Positions 9,553-18,938 are shown, counted from the stretch's first letter. The stretch is DNA of 64,000 bases from Pseudomonadota bacterium (GCA_018242505.1 JAFEBU010000026.1:62001-126000); one strand, 5' to 3'. Numbers and translations: made by a program. Notes: a model not told the origin generated them from the letters alone.

Positions 9553-10416
9553 ATGGAATATCGTTCCGTCTTTCGTCCCGGCCTGTTTGCCGGGCAGACC
9601 ATCATCGTGACGGGGGGCGGCTCGGGCCTTGGCCGCTGCACTACGCACGAGTTGAAGTCGCTGGGCGCGCGGCTCGCCCTGATCGGCCGGACGGCGGAGA
9701 AGCTCGAGCGGGTGAAGGAGGAGTTGGGAGATCCCGACACCTTCACCTTCGCGGCCGACTTGCGCCGCGAAGACCAGGTGAAGGCCGCCATCGACGGCGT
9801 GATGGCCTGGAGCGGCCGCATCGACGGGCTGGTCAACAATGCCGGCGGGCAGTTTCCGGCGCAGCTCAAGGACATCTCGCTCAATGGCTGGAATGCCGTC
9901 GTCGCCAACAACATGACGGCGACCTTCCTGGTCTCCAAGGAAGTCTACCTGCGCTCGATGGAAGCGAACGGCGGCGTGATCGTGAATGTCGGCGCCGACT
10001 GGGATCTCGGCAATCCCGGCATGGGGCACAATGGCGCCGCCCGCGCCGGCCAGACGAGCTTCACCTTCACCGCCTCGGTCGAATGGGCCCATTCGGGCGT
10101 GCGGGTGAATTCGGTGATCCCGGGCTTCATCGCGTCGTCCGGCTTCGACCGATATCCGGAGCGCGCCCATGACGTGTTGCGTAACGTCAAGAACCGGATC
10201 CCCCTGAAGCGGCACGGCACCGAATCCGAAATCGCAGGCGCCATCGTCTACCTGCTGAGCGAGGCGGCCGCCTACATCACCGGGGCGACGCTCCGGATCG
10301 ACGGCGGCCTGCATAACAACGGCAAGTCCAACTTCTACGAAGTGCCCGATCACGACAGGTCCAAACCGTTCAACGGTTTCCCGCTCTACCGCCCGCCGGA
10401 TGTCCTGAAGCGCTAA
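9553..10416 (+). CDS. SDR-family protein (dienoyl-CoA-reductase-like) with altered active site
   Basis: A 287-residue short-chain dehydrogenase/reductase. The cofactor motif TGGGSGLGR is at about residues 18-26, NNAGG at about 96-100, and the C-terminal part reads YITGATLRIDGG. In place of the usual YxxxK catalytic pair the sequence reads GMGHNGAARAGQT, so the tyrosine is missing and arginine (about 164) stands where lysine is normal. The layout resembles peroxisomal 2,4-dienoyl-CoA reductases, which also lack the tyrosine. The substrate is unknown. It lies 4 bases after the permease gene and so is probably in the same operon. Confidence 0.8.
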   Translation: MEYRSVFRPGLFAGQTIIVTGGGSGLGRCTTHELKSLGARLALIGRTAEKLERVKEELGDPDTFTFAADLRREDQVKAAIDGVMAWSGRIDGLVNNAGGQFPAQLKDISLNGWNAVVANNMTATFLVSKEVYLRSMEANGGVIVNVGADWDLGNPGMGHNGAARAGQTSFTFTASVEWAHSGVRVNSVIPGFIASSGFDRYPERAHDVLRNVKNRIPLKRHGTESEIAGAIVYLLSEAAAYITGATLRIDGGLHNNGKSNFYEVPDHDRSKPFNGFPLYRPPDVLKR

Positions 10417-10479
10417 TCTCACCATCCTGTGAACGGCCGCGATCGATCGGCGGCCGGGCCGTAGGGTATGAGGGAGATC

Positions 10480-12276
10480 ATGCGGCGCATCTGGACCTGG
10501 TCGTTGGACCTGCCGCCCGACCGGCTTTGGCCGGTATTGGCCGACACCAACCGTCTCAACGAGGCGATGGCGCTTCCGTCCTATGTTCTCGAAGAAACGG
10601 CACAGCCCAATGGAACAGTCCTGAGGCGAGGGCTGGGCAAGCTGGCCGGCTACACGTTCGAATGGGAGGAGAGGCCCTTCGAATGGGTTCAGGGCGAGCA
10701 CTTCCGGCAGGACCGCATTTTCAGCAAAGGTCCCTTCGGCCGCGTTGGCGTGGCCTTTCATGTCGAGCCGAAGGAACAGGGCAGCCAGCTCACCTGCGTG
10801 ATCGACCTCGAGCCGCGCTGGTTCATTGGCCGCCTGATCGGCAACGCCTTTGCGTATCGCGCCGCGATGGACCTTCGCCGGCGCATCCGGCAGGCGGTCG
10901 ACTTCGCGAGAGGTGAACGTCTCACGCGCTTCGACCTGCCGCCGCCCAAACTGCCCGCCGGCGCGCGTACGCGCGCCGCAGCGCTGGCCGACGCAATCGA
11001 TCGAAGCGGATACGGCAACGGCCTCGGCCATCGACTGAGCGACTATGTCCTGGACGGCATGGCCGCTGACCTCGTTCGCCTGAGACCCAAGCGGCTGGCC
11101 AGGGAACTGGGTGTCCCTCGGCGGACCGCCGTGGAGGCTTGCCTCGCCGCCACGCGTGCCGGGCTGCTCGCCATGAGATGGGAGATCCTTTGTCCCAACT
11201 GCCGGGGCGCCAAAGCGAGCACCTCCTCGCTGAGCGATCTGCCGCGCGGGGCGCATTGTTCGTCCTGCAACATCGACTACGAGCGCGATTTCGAGCGCAA
11301 CGTCGAGCTTGCCTTCGCGCCGGCGCCGACGATCCGGTCATTACCGCAGGGCGGCTACTGCCTGAGCGGGCCCATGACCACACCGCATGTGCCGGTGCAG
11401 CTCTTGTTGGCGACCGGCGAGCACCGCACGATCTCGATCGAGCTGCCGGCGGGCCCCTATCGCCTGCGGACCTTGCATCCCGGAGCCTGTGTCGACATCG
11501 ATCACGAAGGCGGCGCCTTCCCCGGGGTGCGCGTTACCGCGGCCGGCGTCGAGGCCATGGAGGAAGGCGATCCGGGCAGGATCGCCTTCGCGAATGAGGC
11601 GGCATTCGAGGTCGTGGCGCTGATCGAGGATCGACGCTGGACGCAGGATGCCTTGACGGCGCCGGAGGTCATCTCGCTCCAGGCATTCCGTGACCTCTTC
11701 GCCGAAGCGACCTTGCGGCCAGGCGACGAGGCCGCCGTGAGCCAGGTGGCGCTGCTGTTTTCCGACTTGCGCGGGTCCACCGCCCTCTATGAGCGCGTAG
11801 GCGACGCCGCGGCCTTCAATATCGTGCGCGATCACTTTGCCTTCCTCGCCACGATCGTGCGCGATCACAATGGCGCCGTCGTGAAGACGATCGGCGATGC
11901 GGTCATGGCCTCCTTTGGCGACCCCGCAGACGCCGTCCGGGCGGCCCTTGCCATGCAAACGCGGATCGCCGACTTCAACCGCAGTCATGGCGGCGACAGG
12001 ACCGATCGTCACCTCTCGCTCAAGCTCGGCGTCCATGCCGGTTCGAGCGTCATGGTGAGCCTCAACGACCGGCTGGACTATTTCGGCTCGACCGTGAACA
12101 TGGCGGCTCGATTGCAGGGACAGAGCCAGGGCGGGGACGTCGTGTTGAGCGAAGCCGTCGCGTGCGATCCGGCTGTGAAGCCTTTGCTCGTCGCCGTTCC
12201 CACGCGTCGGGAAAGCGTGGGGCTGAAGGGCTTCGAAAGCCCTGTCGGTTTTGTGCGGATCCTGCCCGCGGCCTAA
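10480..12276 (+). CDS. Soluble adenylate/guanylate cyclase with SRPBCC-like and zinc-ribbon regions
   Basis: A protein of about 598 residues with no membrane segment. The N-terminal part (about 1-155) looks like an SRPBCC/polyketide-cyclase-type lipid-binding fold (WSLDLPPDRLWPVLADTN). A four-cysteine zinc-ribbon follows (CPNC about residue 239, then CSSC about 25 residues later), then a beta-rich DUF5939-like section. The C-terminal class III cyclase domain carries metal aspartates in LFSDLRGSTALYE and VKTIGDAVMASFGDP, plus GSTVNMAARLQGQ. An in-frame ATG also exists at 10468. I prefer 10480 because GAGGGAG precedes it. It ends in a tail-to-tail overlap with the esterase gene. Confidence 0.82.
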   Translation: MRRIWTWSLDLPPDRLWPVLADTNRLNEAMALPSYVLEETAQPNGTVLRRGLGKLAGYTFEWEERPFEWVQGEHFRQDRIFSKGPFGRVGVAFHVEPKEQGSQLTCVIDLEPRWFIGRLIGNAFAYRAAMDLRRRIRQAVDFARGERLTRFDLPPPKLPAGARTRAAALADAIDRSGYGNGLGHRLSDYVLDGMAADLVRLRPKRLARELGVPRRTAVEACLAATRAGLLAMRWEILCPNCRGAKASTSSLSDLPRGAHCSSCNIDYERDFERNVELAFAPAPTIRSLPQGGYCLSGPMTTPHVPVQLLLATGEHRTISIELPAGPYRLRTLHPGACVDIDHEGGAFPGVRVTAAGVEAMEEGDPGRIAFANEAAFEVVALIEDRRWTQDALTAPEVISLQAFRDLFAEATLRPGDEAAVSQVALLFSDLRGSTALYERVGDAAAFNIVRDHFAFLATIVRDHNGAVVKTIGDAVMASFGDPADAVRAALAMQTRIADFNRSHGGDRTDRHLSLKLGVHAGSSVMVSLNDRLDYFGSTVNMAARLQGQSQGGDVVLSEAVACDPAVKPLLVAVPTRRESVGLKGFESPVGFVRILPAA

Positions 12277-13220
12277 GTGCCGAAATGGGCGGCCAGCACC
12301 GCCGCGGCTTCGTCGTTGGCTTTGAGCCCTTGCGACAGGAAGCGGGTGAGCGAAAAGAAGCCGTGGATCGTGCCCGGGTAGTTCACATAGGTGGTCTTCA
12401 CCCCGGCATCGATCAGCCGATCGGCATAGGCGCGGCCTTCGTCGCGCAGCGGATCGTAGCCGGCCGTCAGCACGAAGGCCGGCGGCAGGTTGGCGAAATC
12501 ACGTGCGAGCAACGGCGAGAGGCGCAGATCGCCAAGATCGGTCGCCGCCGGCACATAGGCCTTCCAGAACCAGTCGATGAGATCCCTGGTGAGGAAATAC
12601 CCCTCGGCGAACTCGCGTCGCGAGCGGCTCTGCTTGCTCGAATCGGTGGCGGGATAGATCAGCATCTGGAAGGCAGGCATCTTCTCGCCGGTGTCGCGGC
12701 AGGCCTGGCAAACGACCGCTGCGATTGCTCCGCCCGCCGAATCGCCGCCGACGGCAAGGCGTGCCGCGTCTGCACCGAACGACGCGGCGTTGTCGCGGAT
12801 GTGGCGGAAGGCCGCGACGCCGTCGTCGATCGGCGCAGGGAAGGGGTGTTCCGGCGACAGGCGATAATCGATGGCGATTACCAGGCAGCGGCTCTTGTTG
12901 GCGAGCCGGCGACAGGTCGAATCGTGGGTGTCGAGGTTGTCGATCACGAAGCCCCCGCCATGATAGTAGATCAGCGCCGGCAACGGACCGGCGGCGGCAC
13001 CGAGCGGACGGTAGCGGCGGAAGCGGATCTCGCCGCCCGGCCCGGCGAAGGCGCCGTCGGCGACCTCGCCGATTTCGGGCGGCGGCGCTTCGCTATCCTC
13101 GGACATCTTGTCGACGGCCTGTCGCCCCACCGTGTAGGGCAGGGTATGCAGCGGCGGGCGGCCCTCCTGCGTGGCCTTGTCCATCAGATCGAGCAGGGTA
13201 CGGGCTTCGGGGTCGAGCAT
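12273..13220 (-). CDS. Alpha/beta hydrolase, hormone-sensitive-lipase-like esterase
   Basis: A 315-residue esterase of the HSL (family IV) group. The oxyanion motif HGGG is in YYHGGGFVIDN, the nucleophile serine is in GGDSAGG, the acid is in AGYDPLRDEG, and the histidine is in GTIHGFFS. The start at 13220 is preceded by GGAG. Family members hydrolyse short-chain esters in the cytoplasm. Its stop codon overlaps that of the convergent cyclase gene by 3 bases. The Bug genes lie upstream on the same strand. Confidence 0.88.
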   Translation of the reverse strand: MLDPEARTLLDLMDKATQEGRPPLHTLPYTVGRQAVDKMSEDSEAPPPEIGEVADGAFAGPGGEIRFRRYRPLGAAAGPLPALIYYHGGGFVIDNLDTHDSTCRRLANKSRCLVIAIDYRLSPEHPFPAPIDDGVAAFRHIRDNAASFGADAARLAVGGDSAGGAIAAVVCQACRDTGEKMPAFQMLIYPATDSSKQSRSRREFAEGYFLTRDLIDWFWKAYVPAATDLGDLRLSPLLARDFANLPPAFVLTAGYDPLRDEGRAYADRLIDAGVKTTYVNYPGTIHGFFSLTRFLSQGLKANDEAAAVLAAHFGT

Positions 13221-13236
13221 CTCGGTCACTCCGCAG

Positions 13237-13323
13237 TCAGTCGAACAGGTGGCGATAGGCGAGGCCGAGACGCCTGAAGCGGGAGAGGGCGTCGCTGACG
13301 CTCGCGCCGATATGTCGATCCAT
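13237..13323 (-). CDS. Possible 28-residue small protein
   Basis: A short frame, MDRHIGASVSDALSRFRRLG and 8 more residues, lies between the Bug gene and the esterase gene on the same strand. It is arginine-rich and could form one amphipathic helix. No strong ribosome-binding site is seen, so this could be chance. Confidence 0.2.
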   Translation of the reverse strand: MDRHIGASVSDALSRFRRLGLAYRHLFD

Positions 13324-13345
13324 GAGGAAAGGCCAAGCCCGCCGA

Positions 13346-14335
13346 TCAATCGAACCGGATATTGGCGACGCGGATCAACTGCGTCCATTTCTCGGTTTCG
13401 CGCCGCTCGAAGCGAGCGAAGTCCTCGGCCGTGCCGCCGCCCGCGATGCCGCCCACGGCGGCATAGGCATCGATCAGCGCCTGCGACTGCAATGCCTCCG
13501 CCGCCGCGGCATGGAGGCGGTCGCGATTGGCGCGGATCGACGTGCGCGGCGAGACGAGGCCATACCAGTTGTCCGAATTGACCCTGGGATATCCCAGTTC
13601 GCGCATGGTTGGCACATCGGGCAGCAACGCGGCACGTCTGTCCGACGTCACGGCAATGGCCTTCAGCGCGCCCGAGCGGACATGCGGCAGGACGACCGGC
13701 AGATCGAGGATCGCCATCTGTACCTGGCCCGCGATCAGGTCAGCCGTGGCCGGCGCCGCACCTCGATAGGGCACATGAAGGGCCTTCGTGCCTGTCTCGC
13801 GCTCGAACAGCTCCATTGCGAGGTGGGTGATGCTGGCGACGCCGGCACTGCCGAACGAGAATTTTCCAGGGGCCGCCTTGAGCCGTGCGATCAGCGTCTT
13901 GAGATCGGAAATGCCGAGCTTGGCATTGACGACCAGCACTTCCTGCACCCGCGCGACCAGGATGATCGGCGCCAGGTCGCGCGTGGGATCATAGGGTGTG
14001 ATCGGGTCAAAGGGCGTATTCGACAGCACGCTCGGCATGATGGCACTGGTCGATGCGCTCGTGATGGCCATGATATGCGCGTCGATACTGGCCTTCGCCA
14101 CCAGGTCGAGGGCCGAGACCACGGACCTGTCGTCCTTGTTCTCGACGACAACAGGCTTGCCGAGAGGTTTCGCCATGCCCTCGGCGAGGCGCCGTCCGAA
14201 AATATCGGCCGGACCGCCCGGCGGAAACGGCACGATCATGGTGAGCGGCCGGTCGGGAAAGGACGGGTGTTGCGCGCGGGCGCTTGCGGCCGGCAGCAAT
14301 GCCAGGCCGGCCAGCGCGCAGCGGCGGGTAATCAT
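13346..14335 (-). CDS. Bug-family (TctC) solute-binding protein
   Basis: A 329-residue tripartite tricarboxylate transporter binding protein. The start at 14335 gives an export signal with a twin-arginine-like start (MITRRCALAGLALLPAASARA). The mature protein begins FPDRPLTMIVPFPPGGPADIFGR, the family hallmark, here given as residues 25-47. These periplasmic proteins bind carboxylates or related small acids. No TctA/TctB membrane subunits are adjacent. It follows a close paralogue by 34 bases and the two probably form one operon. Confidence 0.9.
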   Translation of the reverse strand: MITRRCALAGLALLPAASARAQHPSFPDRPLTMIVPFPPGGPADIFGRRLAEGMAKPLGKPVVVENKDDRSVVSALDLVAKASIDAHIMAITSASTSAIMPSVLSNTPFDPITPYDPTRDLAPIILVARVQEVLVVNAKLGISDLKTLIARLKAAPGKFSFGSAGVASITHLAMELFERETGTKALHVPYRGAAPATADLIAGQVQMAILDLPVVLPHVRSGALKAIAVTSDRRAALLPDVPTMRELGYPRVNSDNWYGLVSPRTSIRANRDRLHAAAAEALQSQALIDAYAAVGGIAGGGTAEDFARFERRETEKWTQLIRVANIRFD

Positions 14336-14369
14336 GAGAGGGGTCTCCACTGACAGAACGCGGGAATCG

Positions 14370-15341
14370 CTATTCCAGTTTGATGTTTGCGAGCTTGATG
14401 ACGCCGGCCCACTTGTCGATTTCCTGGCGCTGGAAACGCGCGAAGTCCTCCGACGATCCTCCGGCCACGATACCACCGACGGCGGCATAGGCATCGGTCA
14501 ATTTCTTGGACGTCAGGGCGTGCACCGCCGCCTCATGGATGCGCTCGCGGTTGGCGCTGAGCGAGGCGCGCGGCGAGGCGAGTCCGTACCAATTGTCCGA
14601 ATTGACCTTGGGATAGCCGAGTTCGCGCATGGTCGGCACGCCGGGCAGCAGCGGCGCGGCGGCATCGGACGTGACCGCGACCGCCTTGAGCGCGCCGGAG
14701 CGGATGTGCGGAAGCACTACCGCAACGTCGAGGATCGCCATCTGCACCAGGCCGGCGACCAGATCGTTGGTGGCGGGCGCTGCGCCGCGATAGGGCACAT
14801 GCAGGGCGTCTGTTCCAGTTTCGCGCTTGAACAACTCCATGGCGAGGTGGGTGATGCCGCCGGTCCCGGCGCTGCCGTAAGAATATTTGCCGGGCTCGGC
14901 CTTCAGGCGTGCGATCAGAGCCTTGAAGTCGGCGACGCCCAGCTTGGTCCCGACCACGAGCACCTCCTGCACGCGCGTCACCAGGGTGATGGGCGCAAGG
15001 TCGCGGACCGCGTCGTAGGGCATGTTGGGCATCAGGGTCGGCATGATCGCGCCGGCCGAGGCGCTCATCAGGCCCATGACATGGGCGTCTGTAGCGGCCT
15101 TGGCGACGAAATCCATGCCGGCGACACCGGCGACACCGCTCTTGTTCTCGACGACGACGGGCTTGCCGAGACCGTCCACCATGCCCTCGGCGAGAAACCG
15201 ACCGAAGATATCGGCTGGCCCGCCGGCCGGGAATGGCACGATCATGGTGAGCGGCTTGCTCGGGAAAGCGGGCTGCTGGGCTGCCGCTTCAACGATCGGC
15301 AGGGCGCCAAGACCCGCAAGTGCCGCACGGCGCGTGATCAT
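14370..15341 (-). CDS. Bug-family (TctC) solute-binding protein, tandem paralogue
   Basis: A 323-residue paralogue of the downstream gene. It shares long identical stretches (LTMIVPFP, GGPADIFGR, AMELFERETGT-like, HVPYRGAAPAT, MRELGYPKVNSDNWYGL), showing tandem duplication. The start at 15341 has a strong GGAGGAGG ribosome-binding site and a signal peptide (MITRRAALAGLGALPIVEAA). It is a predicted periplasmic binding protein for a small carboxylate. The two copies differ around the ligand region, which suggests a different ligand preference. No membrane partner genes are nearby. Confidence 0.9.
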   Translation of the reverse strand: MITRRAALAGLGALPIVEAAAQQPAFPSKPLTMIVPFPAGGPADIFGRFLAEGMVDGLGKPVVVENKSGVAGVAGMDFVAKAATDAHVMGLMSASAGAIMPTLMPNMPYDAVRDLAPITLVTRVQEVLVVGTKLGVADFKALIARLKAEPGKYSYGSAGTGGITHLAMELFKRETGTDALHVPYRGAAPATNDLVAGLVQMAILDVAVVLPHIRSGALKAVAVTSDAAAPLLPGVPTMRELGYPKVNSDNWYGLASPRASLSANRERIHEAAVHALTSKKLTDAYAAVGGIVAGGSSEDFARFQRQEIDKWAGVIKLANIKLE

Positions 15342-15404
15342 CGCAACCTCCTCCGCACTGCCGCCCGGAAGTCTGCGCGGCGACAACGGGATCGGCAACC
15401 ACAG

Positions 15405-15932
15405 CTATTGACCGAAGCCGCTCCAGCCGATGACGGCCCCTGCAGCCAGCAACCACAGGGGATGCAACCGAGTCGTTGTAGCGACAAGCGCAACGCCGGC
15501 GCTGATCGCCAGCAGGATCCAGGTGTGGTCGGCCGCCTGCACGATCAGCACGGCGCTCGCCGTCACCAGGCCCACAGAGACGGGCACCAGGCCGGCCTGC
15601 ACGGCCCGCCGCCATTCATTGTCCTTGAAACGGCGCCACAGGCGGAGCGCCACCGCGGTCAACACCGAGGAGGGACCGAAGATCGCCACCGTCGACACCA
15701 GCATGCCGGCAGCGCCTGCGACGTGCCAGCCGATCAGCGGCACGACCATCATGTTGGGACCTGGCGCCGCCTGGGCAAGCGCGAACAGCGCCGCGAAATC
15801 GGCATCCGTCAGCCACTGATGCACATCCGTCACCTGACGATGCATCTCGGGCAGGACCGTGTTGCCGCCGCCGAAGGCGACCAGCGAGAGCTGGGTGAAG
15901 ATCACGGCGAGCGCCGTCAGCGTCGCGTTCAT
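15405..15932 (-). CDS. Chromate transporter family protein, second half
   Basis: A 175-residue membrane protein of the CHR family (ChrA half-size). The conserved start reads FTQLSLVAFGGGNTVLPEMHR, and the domain's FALAQAAPGPNMM motif follows. It overlaps the preceding chromate gene by 4 bases. Split CHR pairs act together, as the two halves of full-length ChrA do, in chromate or other anion efflux. No chrB regulator is seen, so a role in chromate resistance is not shown. Confidence 0.85.
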   Translation of the reverse strand: MNATLTALAVIFTQLSLVAFGGGNTVLPEMHRQVTDVHQWLTDADFAALFALAQAAPGPNMMVVPLIGWHVAGAAGMLVSTVAIFGPSSVLTAVALRLWRRFKDNEWRRAVQAGLVPVSVGLVTASAVLIVQAADHTWILLAISAGVALVATTTRLHPLWLLAAGAVIGWSGFGQ

Positions 15933-16519
15933 GCGCCGATCCTCCGGGTGAGTACGATGCTGACCGGTGCGAGAACGAGCATCGTCGGCACGAGCGGCCA
16001 TTGCAGGACGGCGATGGCCGCCAGGCAGATGACGGCGATGCCGATCGCGATCGGCCTGCGGCGCAGGGGCAACGCGATCTTGATCGCCACGGAGACCAGC
16101 AGGCCTGCGGCGGCCGCGGCCAAGCCCGCGAACATGTGCACGACATGCGGATCCGACTGGAAGCGCGCATAGATGACGCCGAATGTGATCACGATCGCCG
16201 TCGGAGCGGCGATCAGGCCGATGAGCGCTGCGAGCGCGCCGGCAATCCCGCGGAAGTTCATGCCGATCGCGACCGCGAGATTGATGATGTTGCCGCCGGG
16301 AAGGAACTGGCAGAGACCGAGCAACTCGGTGAATTCCTGTCCGCTGAGCCAGCGGCGCCGCTCGACGATCATATGGTGCGCCAGTGGCAGCACGCCGCCA
16401 AATCCGGTCAAGCCGAGAAGAAGGAAGCCCCGGAACAAGTCGCCAACCGTCGGCGCCGAGGTTGTCGGCGGAAGTTCAGCCGTCCCTGTCCCGGCATGCT
16501 CGCTGTCGCCCAATGCCAT
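15929..16519 (-). CDS. Chromate transporter family protein, first half
   Basis: A 196-residue CHR-domain membrane protein with the signature FLLLGLTGFGGVLPLAHHMI and the LLGLCQFLPGGNIINLAV motif. It forms the first gene of the two-gene chromate transporter unit and is coupled by a 4-base overlap to the second half. It is probably transcribed from the gap shared with the methylmalonyl-CoA mutase gene. Confidence 0.87.
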   Translation of the reverse strand: MALGDSEHAGTGTAELPPTTSAPTVGDLFRGFLLLGLTGFGGVLPLAHHMIVERRRWLSGQEFTELLGLCQFLPGGNIINLAVAIGMNFRGIAGALAALIGLIAAPTAIVITFGVIYARFQSDPHVVHMFAGLAAAAAGLLVSVAIKIALPLRRRPIAIGIAVICLAAIAVLQWPLVPTMLVLAPVSIVLTRRIGA

Positions 16520-16733
16520 GGGAAAGAGCTAGGAGGGGATCGCGGAGATGTCCAATATATGTTTTGCGCCCGGTCCATATCGGCCGAATCTGCCATTCCG
16601 GACGCCCCGATGCGATGTCCATAGTGCGGAACGCCATGCCGGCCGGTATTTAGGGTGCTGTTTTCGCATGTGCGAGCGTTTATGTTGATGGCAAGCGACA
16701 CCCTCGGGGCGCTTGGAACGACAAGTGGATCTC
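16520..16733. other. Divergent promoter region, chromate transporter / methylmalonyl-CoA mutase
   Basis: This 214-base gap holds no gene. It contains a short palindrome, TCGCA-TG-TGCGA (16664-16675), about 60 bases before the mutase start, which may be an operator. No clear core promoter could be fixed by eye. Confidence 0.35.
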
Positions 16734-18890
16734 ATGGCTGATTTTCCGAAGAAGACCCTCGCCGACTGGGAAAAGCTCGCGACCAAGGAACTGCGCGAGA
16801 AGCCGCTCTCGTCGCTCGACTGGACGACGCCCGAAGGCATCGTGGTGAAGCCGCTCTACACCGCGGCCGATCTCGAGAACCTCGAGACGATAGGAGCGCT
16901 CCCGGGCTTCCCGCCGTTCACCCGCGGCCCGAAGGCCACGATGTATGCCGGCCGCCCCTGGACAGTGCGCCAGTATGCGGGCTTCTCGACAGCCGAGGAG
17001 AGCAACAAGTTCTACCGCGCCAACCTCGCGGCCGGGCAGATGGGCCTTTCGGTCGCGTTCGATCTTGCGACCCATCGCGGCTACGACTCGGACCATCCGC
17101 GCGTCGTGGGCGACGTTGGCAAGGCCGGTGTGGCGATCGATTCGGTCGAGGACATGAAGATCCTGTTCGACGGCATCCCGCTCGACAAGATGAGCGTGTC
17201 GATGACCATGAACGGCGCCGTGCTGCCGGTTCTGGCGGGCTACATCGTGGCGGCGGAAGAGCAGGGCGTGCCGCAGGAGAAGCTCGCCGGCACGATCCAG
17301 AACGACATCCTCAAGGAGTTCATGGTCCGCAACACCTACATCTACCCGCCCGGACCCTCCATGCGCATCGTGGCCGACATCATCGAGCACACCGCGCATC
17401 ACATGCCGAAGTTCAACTCGATCTCGATCTCCGGCTATCACATGCAGGAGGCGGGCGCGACGCTGGTGCAGGAGCTCGCCTTCACGTTGGCCGACGGGCT
17501 CGAGTATGTGCGGGCCGCCAGGGCCAAGGGCCTGGACATCGACGCCTTTGCGCCGCGGCTCTCGTTCTTCTTCTGCATCGGCATGAATTTCTTCATGGAG
17601 GTGGCGAAGCTCAGGGCCGCGCGCTTCCTGTGGGCCGAGCTGATCAAGCCGTTCGACCCCAAGAAGGCCGACTCGCTGTCGCTGCGCACGCACTGCCAGA
17701 CGTCCGGCGTGTCGCTGACCGAGCGCGATCCCTACAACAACGTCGTTCGCACGGCTTACGAAGCGATGGCGGCGGTGCTGGGCGGCACGCAGTCGCTGCA
17801 CACCAACTCCTTCGACGAGGCGATCGCGCTGCCGACTCCACAGTCGGCCCGGATCGCGCGCAACACGCAGCTCATCCTCCAGCATGAGACCGGCGTCACC
17901 AAGGTCATCGATCCGCTGGCCGGCAGCTACTATGTCGAAGCGCTGACCGCGAGCCTGGTTGCCGAGGCGCGCAAGCTGATCGGCGAAGTCGAGTCGCTGG
18001 GCGGCATGACCAAGGCGGTCGAGGCCGGCATGCCCAAAATGAAGATCGAGGAGGCGGCCGCGCGCAAGCAGGCGCGCATCGATCGCGGCGAGGAAGTCGT
18101 CGTGGGCGTCAACAAGTTCCAGCTCAAGGAAGAACCGCCAATCGAGATCCTCGAGGTCGACAACGACATGGTGCGCGAATCGCAGGTGACGCGTCTGCAG
18201 AAGATCCGTACGGCGCGCAACGAGCAGAAGTGCGTGGCGGCTCTCAAGGCCTTGGGCGAGGCGGCGCGCACCGGTACCGGAAATCTTCTGACCCTCAGCA
18301 TCGAGGCGACGCGGGCGCGGGCGACCGTCGGCGAGATCTCGTCGGCGCTCGAGGGCGTCTATGGCCGCTACCAGGCGACCATCCGCTCGATCTCAGGCGT
18401 CTATGCCGGCGAATGGGAGGGCGACGAGGGGTTGGCGCGCATCCGCACCGACATCGCCTCCTTCGCCGAGGAGGAGGGACGCCGGCCACGCCTGATGGTC
18501 GTGAAGATGGGCCAGGATGGCCACGACCGTGGCGCCAAGGTGATCGCGACGGCCTTCGCCGATCTCGGCTTCGATGTCGATATCGGCCCATTGTTCCAGA
18601 CGCCGCAGGAAGCCGCGCGCGCCGCGATCGAAAATGACGTGCACGTGATCGGCGTGTCGAGCCAGGCGGCCGGGCACAAGACACTGGTGCCGCAGCTCAT
18701 CGAGGAGCTCGGCAAGCAGGGCGGATCCGACATCCTGGTCGTGGTGGGCGGCGTGGTCCCGGCGCAGGACTACGATTTCCTGAGGAAGGCGGGCGTTGCC
18801 GCGATCTACGGTCCCGGCACCAACATTCCCGCCGCGGCCGCCGAGATCCTCTCGATCCTGCGCCAACGAGACCACAAGCGCGCGGCTTAG
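16734..18890 (+). CDS. scpA: Methylmalonyl-CoA mutase
   Basis: A 718-residue adenosylcobalamin-dependent mutase that interconverts (R)-methylmalonyl-CoA and succinyl-CoA, the last step of propionate use. The substrate-binding barrel fills residues 1-550 ([33 protein letters not shown]). The C-terminal cobalamin domain carries DGHDRGAK, with the cobalt-ligand histidine near residue 597. The length matches the single-chain homodimer type. An upstream in-frame TTG exists at 16713, but the ATG at 16734 opens the family-typical N-terminus. The mutase repair GTPase meaB lies 5.2 kb downstream, and cobalamin synthesis genes cobS/cobT are also in this window. Confidence 0.95.
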   Translation: MADFPKKTLADWEKLATKELREKPLSSLDWTTPEGIVVKPLYTAADLENLETIGALPGFPPFTRGPKATMYAGRPWTVRQYAGFSTAEESNKFYRANLAAGQMGLSVAFDLATHRGYDSDHPRVVGDVGKAGVAIDSVEDMKILFDGIPLDKMSVSMTMNGAVLPVLAGYIVAAEEQGVPQEKLAGTIQNDILKEFMVRNTYIYPPGPSMRIVADIIEHTAHHMPKFNSISISGYHMQEAGATLVQELAFTLADGLEYVRAARAKGLDIDAFAPRLSFFFCIGMNFFMEVAKLRAARFLWAELIKPFDPKKADSLSLRTHCQTSGVSLTERDPYNNVVRTAYEAMAAVLGGTQSLHTNSFDEAIALPTPQSARIARNTQLILQHETGVTKVIDPLAGSYYVEALTASLVAEARKLIGEVESLGGMTKAVEAGMPKMKIEEAAARKQARIDRGEEVVVGVNKFQLKEEPPIEILEVDNDMVRESQVTRLQKIRTARNEQKCVAALKALGEAARTGTGNLLTLSIEATRARATVGEISSALEGVYGRYQATIRSISGVYAGEWEGDEGLARIRTDIASFAEEEGRRPRLMVVKMGQDGHDRGAKVIATAFADLGFDVDIGPLFQTPQEAARAAIENDVHVIGVSSQAAGHKTLVPQLIEELGKQGGSDILVVVGGVVPAQDYDFLRKAGVAAIYGPGTNIPAAAAEILSILRQRDHKRAA

Positions 18891-18938
18891 GGATGGGCCT
18901 CGTCGGAGCGCGCCCCTTGGTGGCGCAATCACGATCCT

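Noticed and set aside
10432..10467. GGCCGC/GCGGCC stem before the second cyclase
   Set aside because: Short stem with a wide loop and no T-run; frequent by chance at this GC content.
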